A DNA stretch of 64,000 nt from Cheiracanthium punctorium (GCA_038373885.1 JAWZYV010016956.1:1-64000), one strand, 5' to 3'. Shown: positions 24,875-36,332, counted from the first letter of the stretch. Numbers and translations: made by a program. Notes: generated by a model from the sequence alone, not told the origin.

Positions 24875-25345
24875 GCTGTCCTTTTATAGGTGTCGCAGAA
24901 GCTAGGAGAAATTTCTCGAAGGATCCCCATAAAGCGCCAATTTTGAGTACGTCATAGAAATACAGTTGAATCGCTAGGCTATTACGTAATATTAATGCAG
25001 GAAAACAAATTTTATATATTTTTAAACAAACTTTTTTCCGTTGGAAAAATTCCGCTAAATGTCCGAAATGTGGCCAAGCTTGGCGACTTTTTAGAAAATA
25101 TCGCCAAATTTGGCACCAAAAATAAGTTCCGAAGAGTGAGGTCAGCTAACCCCTAGCACCAGTATTTCTCGAGATTTACAAAACCCTATGTTAACCAATG
25201 GGGAACCCCAAAATTTCTTATCTTCTGTTCTTGTTAACCAATTTTGATGCAACAAAATGCAAAATTTAATTGCCTGACACGAGAATACGAATTTTAAACT
25301 ACTTTAAACCCCAGAACAGCCACAAAATTTCGAAACAATATACTA
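24875..25345 (-). mobile_element. Partial solo LTR, gypsy-like family
   Basis: Corresponds to the promoter-distal half of the LTR: CCTTTTATAGGTGTCGCAGA, TTTCTCGAAGGATCCCC, GGCCAAGCTTGGCGAC and TTTCTCGAGATTTACAAAAC. It ends near AAATTTCGAAACAATAT, close to the terminal ATTCGTAACA seen in the complete copy. The other half is missing. Confidence 0.78.
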
Positions 25346-26735
25346 CAACTAGTTTTTCTGCAGGGATACTCATACGAATTACATTACGATCTCTGGAATT
25401 AACGAACCGATTCTAAAACTTTCAGTGATGGAAAACTGCACTATTCCTGTGTATTACAGGCTACCTTTCATGCATATATTACAAATTTACACGGATACTC
25501 ATAAAAATTACATTCTGCTCTAAGAGCATCTATGTAACCACTGAATCGATTCTAAAAAAATTTTCAGTGATAGAAAGCTACACTATTTCTGAGTAACATA
25601 GCTAAAATTCATGCATGTATCACAAATACCTTGTTTTACAGGGACACTCATATGATTTACATAGCGATCTATCTGTATGTCTGTAACTACGGAATCAATT
25701 CTGAAAACTTTTTCACGCTACACTATTCCTGAGTATTATAGGCTATCTTTTATGTATATAGCACGAATAGTTCTTTTACAGGGCAATTAAAATTATTCTA
25801 ATGCATTACGGTCTACGGGCGTCCCAATAACTACTGAAACGATTCTAAAACTTTTTCACTGATAGAAAATTGCATTATTCCTGCGTAATATATGCTGCCT
25901 TTCATACATATATCACAGTTTTTTTGTTTTTTTTCAGGGTCACTCATAAGAATTACATTACGTTCCATGGGCACCTCTGAAATTACTGAGCCGTTTCTAC
26001 AACTTTTTTCACTGATGGAAATCTACACTATTCCTGAGTAGTACAGGCTACTTTTAATGCATATTGCCTAAATAGCTGTTTTACAGGGAGACTCATAGAA
26101 TTACATTACGTTCTAAGGGTATCTCTGTAACTATTGAACCGATACGAAAACTTTCTTCACTGATAGAAAGCTGCTCTATTCCTGAGTATTATAGGCTAAT
26201 TTTCATCCATATAATATAAATATAGCTCTTTTCCAGGGACACTTAAAATAATTCTAATACATCATGCTCTATCGGTATCTCTGTAACTACTAGACGGGTT
26301 CTTAAACTTTCTCACTGATTGAAAGCGACACTATTTCTGAGTATTATAAGGTACCTTTTATGCATACATCATAAATAGTTCTTTTACAGGGACACTCATA
26401 AGAATTACATTAAGCTCCATTTGTATCCCTGTAATGATAGAACCGATTCTAAAACATTTTCGCTGACTGAAATGTACACTATTCTTGAGTAATATAGGCT
26501 ACCTTTCTAGCACATATCACAATTTTACAGGGACACTCCTAAGAATTACATTATTCTTGATTGCCATCTCTGTAACCACTGAACCGAGTCTAAAAAATTT
26601 TTCACTATTAGAAATCTGCCCTGTCCTGAGTAACATAAGCTAAAGTTCATGCACAAATAGTTTTTTTACTGGAACGCTCAAAATAATTCTAATACATTAC
26701 GCTCTATGGGCATCTCTGTAACTACTGAATTGTTT
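25346..26735 (+). repeat. Degenerate ~150-bp satellite, about nine units
   Basis: GAACCGATTCT-like words near 25405, 25546, 25690, 25836, 25989, 26138, 26289, 26440 and 26580. The array ends in the TA microsatellite. Confidence 0.9.
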
Positions 26736-26739
<4 letters not shown>

Positions 26740-26789
<50 letters not shown>

Positions 26790-26806
26790 TATACACACAC
26801 ATATAT
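26740..26806. repeat. (TA)n/(CA)n compound microsatellite
   Basis: About 50 bp of TA dinucleotides followed by a short ACACACACAC run, at the boundary between the ~150-bp and 45-bp arrays. Confidence 0.95.
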
Positions 26807-26924
26807 GCGTGTGTTATATATGTCTACGTGTGTATATATGAAAGCCCCCCTTGGAAAATTTGGAGCTCCCTCTATAAAAACGGAATAGCTACGGCCCTGA
26901 GAAGGTAGTTTTTATCATTAAATG

Positions 26925-27457
26925 ATATAAAATTTTCTTGGCTGTAGGTGGAGTATATTTTTATAATAAATGCCCGACAGCCTATACTGTGAAACCTTCA
27001 TAAATTTACTGTCAATCCTCAACAACGTATAGTGTAAAGCATTCATAAAATTACGGTCATTACTCGACAAACTATAGTGTGAGACATTCATAAAATTACG
27101 GTCAATACTCGACAACCTATGTTGTAATCCATTGTCAAATTACGGTCAAATCTCGACAAACTATAGTGTGAGACATTGATAAAATTACGGTCATTACTCG
27201 ACAAACTATAGTGTGAGACATTCATAAAATTACGGTCAATACTCGACAACCTATGTTGTAATCCATTGTCAAATTACGGTCAAATCTCTACAAACTATAG
27301 TGCGAGACATTCATAAAATTACGGTCAATACTCGACAACCTATGTAATAATCCATTGTCAAATTACTGTCAATACTCGACAACCTATGTTGTAATGCATT
27401 TTCAAATTACGGTGAAATCTCGATGACCTATTAATGTCTGACACAATTAAATTATGG
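26925..27457 (+). repeat. 45-bp satellite array, about 11-12 units
   Basis: Units of about 45 bp containing AAATTACGGTCAATACTCGA and CAAACTATAGTGTGAGACAT. Two variants (CTATAGTGTGAGACATTCAT and CTATGTTGTAATCCATTGTC) alternate in part of the array, suggesting a 90-bp higher-order unit. The array is interrupted by the MITE at 27466 and resumes briefly at 27632-27660. Confidence 0.9.
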
Positions 27458-27465
27458 TCAACACT

Positions 27466-27631
27466 CAGGGGCGTAGCCAAGGGGAGGTTAGGGGGGTTAT
27501 AACCCCCCATGAGAAATTTTTTGCCATACAAAATGTATATTCTTCACTACATTATCACACATATGTATACATATATATGAGTTGCAGTAGTCGTAACCCC
27601 CCCCCATGAAAAATTTCTGGCTACGCCCCTG
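27466..27631. mobile_element. hAT-type MITE, GGGGCGTAGCCA family (copy 1), exact 8-bp TSD
   Basis: Ends are CAGGGGCGTAGCCAAGGGG and (reverse complement) CAGGGGCGTAGCCAGAAAT. Both flanks are tcaacact (27458-27465 and 27632-27639), the 8-bp duplication typical of hAT. 166 bp, non-coding. Inserted in the 45-bp satellite, so it is younger than that part of the array. Other copies: 41446, 46114. Confidence 0.95.
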
Positions 27632-27660
27632 TCAACACTCGATAACTTATGGGTACTGTG

Positions 27661-27958
27661 ATTTTACGGGCGCACGTAGTTTGACGAGATTCTCTTGGAA
27701 TTTTCTGCTGCCGAGAATTGCCCGTAATTTAACAGTATTTTTTTTTTTTTCACAGTGTATTGTAGGATAGTATTATATGCTTTAAATAGATACCTGTCTC
27801 CAAATTGCCACTGACCGTATTGTATTGAAATTATTTTGAGTGCTTCTGCAGAAAAACTATTAACTATACAGACACTATTTTCGATGGAAAGCTTCATCTG
27901 GTAATCCGTAATAACATGTATTAATTTTGCTTTATTTCAAATAGCAGAATATCTCTAA
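27661..27958 (-). repeat. Fragment related to the complex dispersed repeat
   Basis: The text around 27800-27895 (TGACCGTATTGTATTGAAAT, TTCTGCAGAAAAACTAT, TTTTCGATGGAAAGCTTCAT) matches 55080-55190. A second fragment with the same words lies at 29395-29560. No gene here. Confidence 0.5.
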
Positions 27959-28104
27959 AACTAGAAGTCAAAGCCCGTTGTGGAGGCAATTAGAACGGGC
28001 GCTAGAAAAAACATTTGACGAAATTTTATCTATATTCAATATATTTAATTTTCATTCACCTAAAATAAATAAGTTCATATTAAATTTTTATTATACTAGA
28101 CGCC
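27959..28104 (+). mobile_element. hAT MITE fragment (long CGTATCCAG family), part 1
   Basis: CAAAGCCCGTTGTGGAGGCA, ACGGGCGCTAGAAAAAACAT and CACCTAAAATAAATAAGTTC match, in reverse, 37625-37760 of the complete element at 36333-37850. The terminal inverted repeat on this side is missing. The alignment stops near 28104 and resumes near 28935. Confidence 0.75.
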
Positions 28105-28934
28105 AAAGCGGCCAGCTTCGTCGCCCCATACCTTACTGTTCTTTATACTCAGTACACTGTTGGCCAAATTATTGGACTCATTTCAACGAAAATCATATTT
28201 CTTTGTTTTAACATTATTTTTTCATGACATTATTTTTAAATTATTTTTTCATGAAATGCACCGGCAGTTGCCAATCGTTTTCTGATCCACCAATAATTTA
28301 ATTTACCCGGAATTTATTTTGGCAAAAAATCGCTCATCTCGGCGTATTGCTGGAATAATAAGTAAGTACCCTACAAATTTTGGGTGTCATCATAAAAGCC
28401 GACGTTGGCCATGGTAACGATGCCAAGTACTAACATTGCAAAATGTATGAAGAGACATTATTGGCGACATTGCGATTCATAAAATGATTATGAAAATACT
28501 GTATTCTGCTCTAATAGGTGCTTTTCTAGTTTAATAACACCAGTGTTAATGTGCCAAAGTTAGCAACCCGATGTTTTCATAGTATGGTCATTATTTAATA
28601 CGTATTTTCGGTTACAATAATATAAAAGAAACAGGAAATGGGCCTAAAATGTGCTTTAGCCCACTGTATGGCGACTTTTTTTTATGTGCGATTAACGCAC
28701 CGAGTATTGTAAATTCGATTAAAGCTGTGAAAATATCCTAAAGATCTTGTATTTTCACTTATGCATTATTGTTATTTTGTAATCTAGCTACTGCGTAACG
28801 AATATGCTTGCTTCATTTGACGTCACTGAACTGTTAATTTGGATTTTTGCACAGGTGTTTTAGTGTAATAACAAAAAGGTTTTGTTACTACACTAACCGT
28901 TTGCAGCGTGGAAATTTAAAGGATTTTGATGCCG
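28105..28934. other. Insertion-like segment inside the hAT fragment
   Basis: About 830 bp absent from the sister copies. Contains CACTGTTGGCCAAATTATTG near 28152, which looks like one end of a Tc1-like element, but no matching second end was found. At 28861-28894 a hairpin has arms TAGTGTAATAACAAAA and TTTTGTTACTACACTA with a 3-nt loop. No coding sequence recognised. Confidence 0.45.
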
Positions 28935-29394
28935 CAATCGAATTTCAAGCTCTTCTGGAAATGCTCGGAATCTTTTTGCAGTCGAACGACTCCTTTTTGT
29001 GTTAACAGCTGTTCACATACCCATGCAGACGATTTATTTGCGAAAAAAATAATAAACTGTGTAATTTGGAACAACTATTTTAAACGAATTATAATCCCAA
29101 TTGTATGACGTCGCTTTCACTTGAAAAAGGTAATATTATCACGCAAATGATTCACTTTTTTGACTCTTGGAAATAAAATGGTGCTCCAAATCGCGAAAAA
29201 TCGCTTAAAAACGAGGGAACGGGTGGATTTTCAGATTTTTAAAGTAGCGCAGATTGTTTTCTATATTTTTATACATAATTATGAACAATTTCAAGCGGAT
29301 CGTACAAACGGTGAAGAAGTTATTAGGCTTTTTGTGTTAACTTTGTAATCGTTTTGCAGTAATGCCGGAAAAAGTTTTATCTTGAAGTCAGGGA
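28935..29394 (+). mobile_element. hAT MITE fragment (long family), part 2, Helitron-free
   Basis: Aligns in reverse with 36440-36585 plus 37310-37600 of the element at 36333-37850 and directly with 46318-46820. Where the 36333 copy carries a Helitron, this copy reads TTTTTATACATAATTATGAA without interruption and so represents the empty site. Confidence 0.78.
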
Positions 29395-29943
29395 TCACAG
29401 CGGAAGTATATAGTAGGATGATAAGCTTTAAAGAATAACTTCCCATAGAGCGCAATGTATTGGGAATATTTTGAGTGTTCCTGTAGAAAAACTATAAATG
29501 CTACATAGACCATTTTTGATAGGGTACATGGTACAGTTGCCAAGAATAACATTTTTAAATTTCTTAGAAATCGATGCATATTTACGGAAGTTAGAGCACG
29601 GACGGACAGACAGACAAACTGAAATCATTAACACTTTTCAACCTTGTTGGAAAGTGTTAAAAAGGAAACTGAAATTGGAACACAGTTTATATTTTGGCTA
29701 TGTTACTCATAAATTAAGCTTGGTGACATGGATTTGAAATTTTTTTTCCCCGGTGTGTGTGTAAGAATAGTTCCCCCAGTATAGGGCTGAACGATGTTAC
29801 AAAAAACAAAATTTTGAGTGTTTCCTTTTATTTTGATAAACAAACTTTTAAAAAGTTGCTAAAACTGCATTTTTCTCACTCTGTCGGGACTGGAAGTTCT
29901 TTGTTAATTTGGCTGTGAGTTGATTTAAATACTGCCTGAGCCT
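29395..29943. other. No gene; repeat fragment then unassigned sequence
   Basis: 29395-29560 is a fragment of the complex dispersed repeat family (TAGAGCGCAATGTATTGGGA, GTGTTCCTGTAGAAAAACTA). The rest holds no recognisable feature; the overlapping small frames at 29388-29737 are not supported. Confidence 0.4.
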
Positions 29944-30199
29944 GAGCCCACAATGGCCGAGCTGATTAGGCACTGAATATGGTAAACCACTGAAATGTGA
30001 AGATCGTGCTTTCGGCCATACCGCGAGGGTGTCTATCTAACGTTCTGGAGTTTTGGTCGGTTTTATCCAGATGTAACGTGACTATGCGTTAGAATCTTTT
30101 GAAAAGTCCTCCTATTATGGTACCCCTCTCTCGTAGCCAGATGCCCTCGTGTAAGCTGCCGTAGCACACACACCAACAAAATAAATAAATAAATAAATA
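29944..30199 (+). mobile_element. tRNA-related SINE candidate with (AAAT)n tail
   Basis: The head ATGGCCGAGCTGATTAGGC resembles a Pol III A box of Leu/Ser-type tRNAs. A B box is degenerate at best (GATCGTGCTTTCGGCC). The element ends in AAAATAAATAAATAAATAAA, a typical SINE tail. No target duplication was established. Alternative: chance A-box match next to a microsatellite. Confidence 0.45.
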
Positions 30200-30489
30200 C
30201 TGCCGCCGGAAGCAGGGCCGGATTAGGCTTAATATTCTATAGCCTGTAGGCCCAAAATAAATCTTAATGGAGAAACAAAAAATAACTCTGTATAACATTA
30301 CAAGCTCAAAATGCTAAGCTATGCGTATGAAAATGCGATAGAAATTAAAAATTCATGACCCAATTGCACTATTCAGATTTTACCAAATTAGGTAAGATTT
30401 CTATTTCCTAGCATAACATGCTTGGACTTCCAGGATAACAGTTATGTAATTATGTTTAGTCTCGTGTTATGTTGGTCTTATAGGCCTGT
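30200..30489. other. No gene; isolated hAT-like end
   Basis: CAGGGCCGGATTAGGC near 30213 looks like one terminus of a hAT-type MITE, without a partner in the window. Confidence 0.35.
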
Positions 30490-30650
30490 CAAGGACGTAC
30501 CCGGGGGATTCGGATCGCCCCACATAACACTCCTAAATTTTCGTTTTTGTTAACAAAATGATAATGATGATGTCATTTTGTGGAATATTCTGCCTTGGAC
30601 ACCCTCCGAAATTTTTGGACCCTTTAAATTTATTTCTGGTTACGTCCCTG
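30490..30650. mobile_element. hAT-type MITE, GGACGTACCC family, 8-bp TSD
   Basis: The left end CAAGGACGTACCCGGGGG and the right end (reverse complement CAGGGACGTAACCAGAAAT) form the inverted repeats. Flanks aggcctgt and agacctgt differ at one base. 161 bp, non-coding. Confidence 0.85.
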
Positions 30651-32337
30651 AGACCTGTCATGAACATAGAAATAGCGAGGAAATTCGCGCAAGAGGTCGC
30701 CTTCAAGCCTAAACAATTTTTTGTAGAAAGGCCGTCAAAAGTTTTACATCTAGTCCAGTCAAATTAGGAAAAATGGGGGAAAAAATTTATATATTTTTGA
30801 AACTTGGGGAAAACACTAATTGGGTATGTAGTTGTATGAAACAGAAAAGTTCCCCCCTCTCGGGGTGCCGCGTCCCCCTCTTTGGCACCCCAAAAGGTCA
30901 CTTTTTCAGATTTTCACTTTTATCTCAAAAACTATTCGTCTTATCAAAAAAATGTCAATTACAAAATGAAAGCTGATAAAATTTCCTACAAGATTGTAAT
31001 TGGTTATTTTTTTCTATATGCAATAGCTTTCGAGATTTGTTTTAGACAAAATCGCAAATTTTTGGAAAACGCTTCTTTTTATTCCGATTTTTAATCAATT
31101 TTGTCTTTTAACTCTTCAACCCTCTGTTTTACAGCAAGTTTTTTCATAACAAAGTGTAAGAGTATTTAATTACCTTTAAAGTGAGTTATTATTGGAAACT
31201 TTATCTTTAAAAGATCAAAAGTTATTGCAATTTGAAATTTTCAATAAATTTAGCAAATTTGAATGAAAACTATACATTGCGCGTTAAAGTATGACAAAAT
31301 CTAGGAAAAAAATTATAAAGTTTTGAAACTTTGGGAAAACATTGGTTGGGGATGAAGGTGTATGAAGAACAGAAAAGTTCCCCCCCTCTCGGGGGAGGGC
31401 ACGTCCCCCCTTTAGCCCCCCTAAAAAAGGTCTTTTTGGGATTTTCACTTTTAACTCAAAAACCGTACGTCTCAGCAAAAAATTGTCAGTTGCAAAATGA
31501 AAGCTGAGGAAGTTTCCTACAAGATTGTTGAGGGTTATTTTTTTCTAGATACAAAAGCTTTCGAGATATAAGTTTTAGAAAAAATCGCAAGGTTTTGGAA
31601 AACGCTTCTTTTAATAACAATTTTCCACTATGCGTTATACTAGCTCTTCAGCCCTCACTTTTACAGGAGTATTCAATTCCTCTAAAATAAGTTATTATTT
31701 GTAACTTTATCTTTAAAGGATAAAAAATTATAGCAATTAGAAATTTTCAATAAATAGAGAATTCGAATGCAAACTACATTGCTTGACCAAGTACGACAAA
31801 ATCTAGAAAATAATTTATAAAGTTTTGAAACCTGGGGAAAACACTTGTAGGTGGTGCAATATTAAGAAACAGGAAAGTTCCTCTACCTTGGGGGGAGCGT
31901 GTCCCCCTTTCCTCCAAATTTTTTTTATGCGAAACGGTTCTTTTTTTCAATAATAATTTATATTACATAAGCGTACGATTTGGTTTTATTTGGGTTTTTT
32001 TTTATTTCTTCCTCCTATTGTTTCTGCTGAACTAGTTACATTTTAATTCGTATATAAACGCATATTTAACACATAAATGCTAGTACTAAAATCTAAATTA
32101 ACCCCCTCTCCCACCCCGCAAAATATATTTTGAAAGTGATATTTTTTACATCAATAGAATTCTGTAATGCAATACATCTGTTCAATATTATGTACTTTGA
32201 CATTTGCATTTCAGTGATCATTCAGCATCAGAATTAATAATGTCAGCAAAATTAATAAAAAAATTACTGCCTAATTATAGCACACTTACTTTCTCTTGAG
32301 CAACATCTGTACAATAATAGTGCAACAAACCTATGGA

Positions 32338-32543
32338 CATGGGCGCCGGCAGCATAGGGCAAGGGGGGGCAATCCCCCCCCCCTGGATTTTTGTGTGTGC
32401 AGTGTTTTCCCTTGCTTTTTTGCTCTTTCCAGCATGGTAACCATACGTTAAAGTAGTCTTTGACCCCCCCCCCTTCAGTAGACTTTGCCCCTCCCTAGAG
32501 TAGTCTTTGCCCTCCCCTAGGAAATATTCTGCCGGCACCCATG
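32338..32543. mobile_element. hAT-type MITE, GGGCGCCGGCAG family, exact 8-bp TSD
   Basis: Ends CATGGGCGCCGGCAGCAT and (reverse complement) CATGGGTGCCGGCAGAAT, with G- and C-runs just inside. The octamer cctatgga flanks both sides (32330-32337, 32544-32551). 206 bp. Inserted in the middle domain of the foldback-like element. Confidence 0.93.
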
Positions 32544-32557
32544 CCTATGGAACAATT

Positions 32558-32836
32558 TTATTTTGATAAAAATTTATCCTCATAGTCTTCCTGCACATTG
32601 CTGTACAGCGCAAATTGGCCTTCACATGCGTGCATTTCTTTCCGCAAGTTTGAATGCATTCTCATGAAATTAATAATAATATTGTTTCTGGAGCTCGTTT
32701 TCGTTTCATATAAACTAGAGAGAGCAATGAGTTCAGTTTTCTCCACCCACAGTTTCTGGGTTCCAAATTTGTCTTTGTTATCCCCGCTCATTTCACTTGG
32801 CCGTCTTTTGAAGAATTTTCCCAGACTTTCGGACAA
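32558..32836 (-). other. Unassigned frame in the foldback middle domain
   Basis: An open frame of about 90 codons, with no ATG at its 5' end, containing KLWVEKTELIALSSLYETK. I do not recognise the product. It is the only candidate coding sequence in the element's middle domain, so it might be a remnant of a carried gene or exon, or chance. Low confidence. Confidence 0.2.
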
Positions 32837-34402
32837 TGATTTAAAGATAAGGAAAATGCAACAGAAGAGGGGGGAATTTCTTGAAAAAAGGAGATTGAAA
32901 ATTTTGATAATTCGACTGTTCGATTCTCTGAATTAAGAATCAGCAGCTAGAAGGAAAGTTAGTCGAAATATGGGATGAAAAAATCGTTTTCCATAAATTT
33001 GCGAGGTTTTCTAAAACATATCTCGAAGCTATTCGATATAGAAAAAAATATTCGATATAGAAAAATAAATACTAATTATAAAGATATCGAAGAATAAATA
33101 ATTCGATACATAAAAAAATAAAAATTATAATCTTCTCGGAAATTTTATCAACTTTCATTTTGTAATTGGCATGTTTTTGCTAAGAAGCACCAATTTTGAG
33201 ATGAAAATCTAAAAAGGGAACTTTGAGGAGGGGGGGTCTAAGAGGGGGACGCGGCACCCCTAGAGGCTGTTTCATACAACTACATACCCAACCAGTGTTT
33301 TCCCCAAGTTTCAAACGTTTATAAGCTTTTTCCTTGGTTTTTTCTTGCACTCGGACGCACAATGCACTTTTCATTCGAATTTCCTAAAATGTATTAATAA
33401 TTTCAAATTGCTGTCACTTTTGACCATTTAAAAATACAATTACATATAAAAATTAAATTTAAAGGTAATTGAATACTTTAAAACTTTTCTTTAACCCATT
33501 GCTGTCTAACTGATGGTTGAAGAGCTGTAAGCTGTAAAGGCAAAGTTAGTCGGAAATAGTTAAAAGAAGCGTTTTCCAAAAATTTGCGATTTTTTCTAAA
33601 ACTTATATCTCGAAATCTTTTGTATCTAGAAAAAGATAACCCAGAGTAATCTTGTAGGAAACTTCCTCAGCTTTCATTTTGTAACTGACAATTTTTTGCT
33701 AAGACGTACGGTTTTTAGATAAAAGTGAAAATCCCAAAAAGCCCTTTTTTTAGGGGGGGAACTTTTCTGTTAAATACAACTACATCCCCAACCAATGTTT
33801 TCCCAAAGTTTCAAAACTTTATAAGTTTTTTTTCCTAGATTTTGTCATACTTTGACGCGCAATGTAGTTTTCATTCAAATTTGCTAAATTTATTGAAAAT
33901 TTCAAATTGCAATAACTTTTGATCATTTAAAGATAAAGTTACAAATAATAACTCACTTTAAAAGTAATTGAATACTCTACAACTTTGTTATGAAGATAAT
34001 TGCTGTAAAACTGAAGGTTGAAGAGTTAAAAGACAAAATTGGTTAAAAATCTGGATAAAAAGAAGCGTTTTCCAAAAATTTGCGATTTTGTCTAAAACAT
34101 ATCTCGAAAGCTATTGCATATAGAAAAAAATAAGCAATTACAATCTTGTAGGAAATTTTATCAGCTTTCATTTCGTAATTGACATTTTTTTTGCTAAGAT
34201 GAACGGTTTTTGAGATAGAAGTGAAAATGTAAAAAAGTGACCTTTTGGGGGGGCCAAAGGGGGGACGCGGCACCCCGAGAGGGGGGAACTTTTCTGTTTC
34301 ATACAACTATATACCCAATTAGTGTTTTCCCCAAGTTTCAAAAATATATAAATTTTTTCCCCCCATTTGCTGTTTTTTGTTCTAATTTGCCTGGACTAAT
34401 CC

Positions 34403-34542
34403 TGGAGGATCCTGTAAGGCTTAATCAGGCTGTGTTCAAAAGCAGACTAAATTGAAAGGTAGAGAAAAAGATTACGTTAAGAAAAATTTCCTTTCGTTAA
34501 TTTTCAAAAAGTGGCACGTCTTGAATTTGTGTACGACCTCCG

Positions 34543-34574
<32 letters not shown>

Positions 34575-34657
34575 AAATTAGTAAAATGTACCCATACACT
34601 AATCCGGCAATATACACAGTTTGAGAATTATATCCTGAAAAGTGTCAGAGATATGAA
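34403..34657. other. Short spacer with an A-run
   Basis: Contains an uninterrupted run of about 30 As near 34542, possibly a retroposon tail. Nothing else recognised. Confidence 0.5.
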
Positions 34658-35488
34658 CCCAGCAAACACATGACTCACAGTTCGATAACTGAACTATATC
34701 TTACGCCAGATAGTGCAGATATCATTTGGACACCAGGCAAACGCAACCGATCTGTGTCGAAAGGGTCCGCCAAAGTGAACACTCAGCGGACACGGTAAAA
34801 GATGTCGATCGGTTATAGGTAGCGGGTTACGATTTCGATGTTGGGCACAGAATCGAAACTTTGAAAGCATAATAATAACACAAAATTATAATTATTGGTT
34901 TAAAAAATAATGTCATATGGCCTATGATATTCCCTATGATATTGTTATGGTTTTCGTGCATATCTAACGTGACCATTTATTTTTTCCTTCAAAACTGGAC
35001 ATCTACTATTTTAAAGGTAATAGTGTAGGGAGACTGAATTGACAGGTCTGGTGTATCAGGTCTGGTGTTTAATTAGTTGTTAAGAAAACGCGCAAAAAGC
35101 TTGTGTTAATATTAATATCAAAATAAAATGAAAAAATAAAACCTTGTCTAACACACACATATACTATAAAAAATAGTGCAAGACGTACGTTTCGGGGGGT
35201 GCAAGGGGTAGGCCCTTCTTCGACTTCAAACACGCCATCCGACACAAGGCAGGAAAGTGAGATGTAAACAAAAGGATACACAGAAGAAAGGAAATTGTCA
35301 TTCGGAAGGAAAAAAATTCTTAAAAAACCAGAGTGTAAAGGGAAAATAAAGTGGAGTTCGGGGGGGGGGGGAGGGGGGGGCAGGAATAAGCAAAAGAGGA
35401 ACATGACTTTAAAAAAAGAAATAAAAATTAAATAAATTGAAATAGTTGACAATAAAAGAATATTAAATCGAAATTGGAGGGAGGAAGG

Positions 35489-35521
<33 letters not shown>

Positions 35522-36001
35522 GACACTGCCATTGGATGATTTTAGATTTTTAGCGGCCTTTATTGAAATCGTTACTGTGGGTTACTCCCTTTCTATAAAC
35601 GGAACATTTTCTAAAAACGGGACATTACGGTGTCCCTAAGCTGTGCTTGGGGACAACGGGACAAGCCACCTAAAAATGGGACTGTCCCGTTCAAAACGGG
35701 ACGTATGGTCACCTTATGCATATCATTTTTGAGAGGAGAACCGAAACCCATTCGATGCAGTTCTGACTTCGCTCATCAGGTCAGCAATGTGGCATCATTC
35801 TGAATACAAGAAATTGCTAGAAATAGAAGTGCATAATTTTTTATCGTACTTTTGGCAAAAGTTCGATGCCTTGAAATGATATATATCTTCGATCCTATAC
35901 CTAAAAGATTTCCGATCGTTACTTGCGATTCGGCAATGATGACACAGCTGAGAAGTCGGATATCGAATCGTAAGGTTTGCCATAGTTATGTGTTTGCTGG
36001 G
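34658..36001. mobile_element. DNA element with CCCAGCAAACACAT terminal repeats
   Basis: The left end CCCAGCAAACACATGACT and the right end (reverse complement CCCAGCAAACACATAACT) are inverted. The octamer agagatat lies just outside both ends (34647-34654 and 36003-36010), offset by 3 nt on the left and 1 nt on the right. 1.34 kb including a nested hAT element. Superfamily not assigned. The 127-codon minus-strand frame inside (35069-35452) is low-complexity and not called. Confidence 0.65.
34965..35716. mobile_element. hAT-type MITE, GTGACCAT family, exact 8-bp TSD, nested
   Basis: Ends TAACGTGACCATTTAT and (reverse complement) TAAGGTGACCATACGTCCC. The octamer tgcatatc flanks both sides (34957-34964, 35717-35724). 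752 bp with G-runs, a T30 run near 35490 and repeated ACGGGAC words. It lies inside the CCCAGCAAACA element and is therefore younger than it. Confidence 0.9.
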
Positions 36002-36332
36002 AAGAGATATACAATGCTGACTTAAATCTCTTTTCTAGGGCTCTCAAAGAGAAAAAATGTCACGTCTCAGGGATCACGGAGAAATTACGAAAGAAAATAA
36101 CTTTTTGCACTCTAGTAATAAATTTTACGTTCGAAGTCATGTATATCCCAGACCAGCTTTGTTTACCAGCAGTTTTGCTCGGGACATCATCGGCCGCGGC
36201 TATGTGGCCGATGGTAACCCGAACAAAATTGCTAGTAGGTTAATGATGAGACATCTTTGGAAATTTGGTATCGCTTAAAAGCAAGATCGGCAGCCCAGTA
36301 CCCATTTTCATAAACTGGTGCATTCATACACA
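36002..36332. other. No supported gene
   Basis: A 73-codon frame (36057-36278) has no recognisable motif. Nothing else seen. Confidence 0.4.

Larger units (their letters stand above)
30750..34402. mobile_element. Foldback-like element with tandem-repeat arms
   Basis: The left arm (30750-31920) and right arm (32935-34402) are inverted copies of each other. Each arm is itself a tandem array of a unit of about 500-525 bp: TTTTGAAACTTGGGGAAAAC-like text recurs near 30800, 31325 and 31822, and its reverse complement near 33305, 33805 and 34330. The outermost ends are TAGTCCAGTCAAATTAG and (reverse complement) TAGTCCAGGCAAATTAG. The middle domain (31921-32934) holds a MITE and a frame I do not recognise. 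Long inverted repeats made of tandem units define foldback (FB) elements; I see no flanking duplication. No coding capacity is recognised. Confidence 0.75.

Noticed and set aside
26925..27457. CRISPR-like array
   Set aside because: Units repeat over their full 45 bp with no unique spacers; this is a eukaryotic satellite.
28150..28340. Tc1-like element
   Set aside because: Only one terminus (CACTGTTGGCCAAATTATTG) is visible; no second end and no transposase motif.
35069..35452. 127-codon minus-strand frame with a Pro run and hydrophobic stretches
   Set aside because: Lies inside a MITE; the proline run is the translation of a G-homopolymer and the hydrophobic parts come from A/T-rich repeats.
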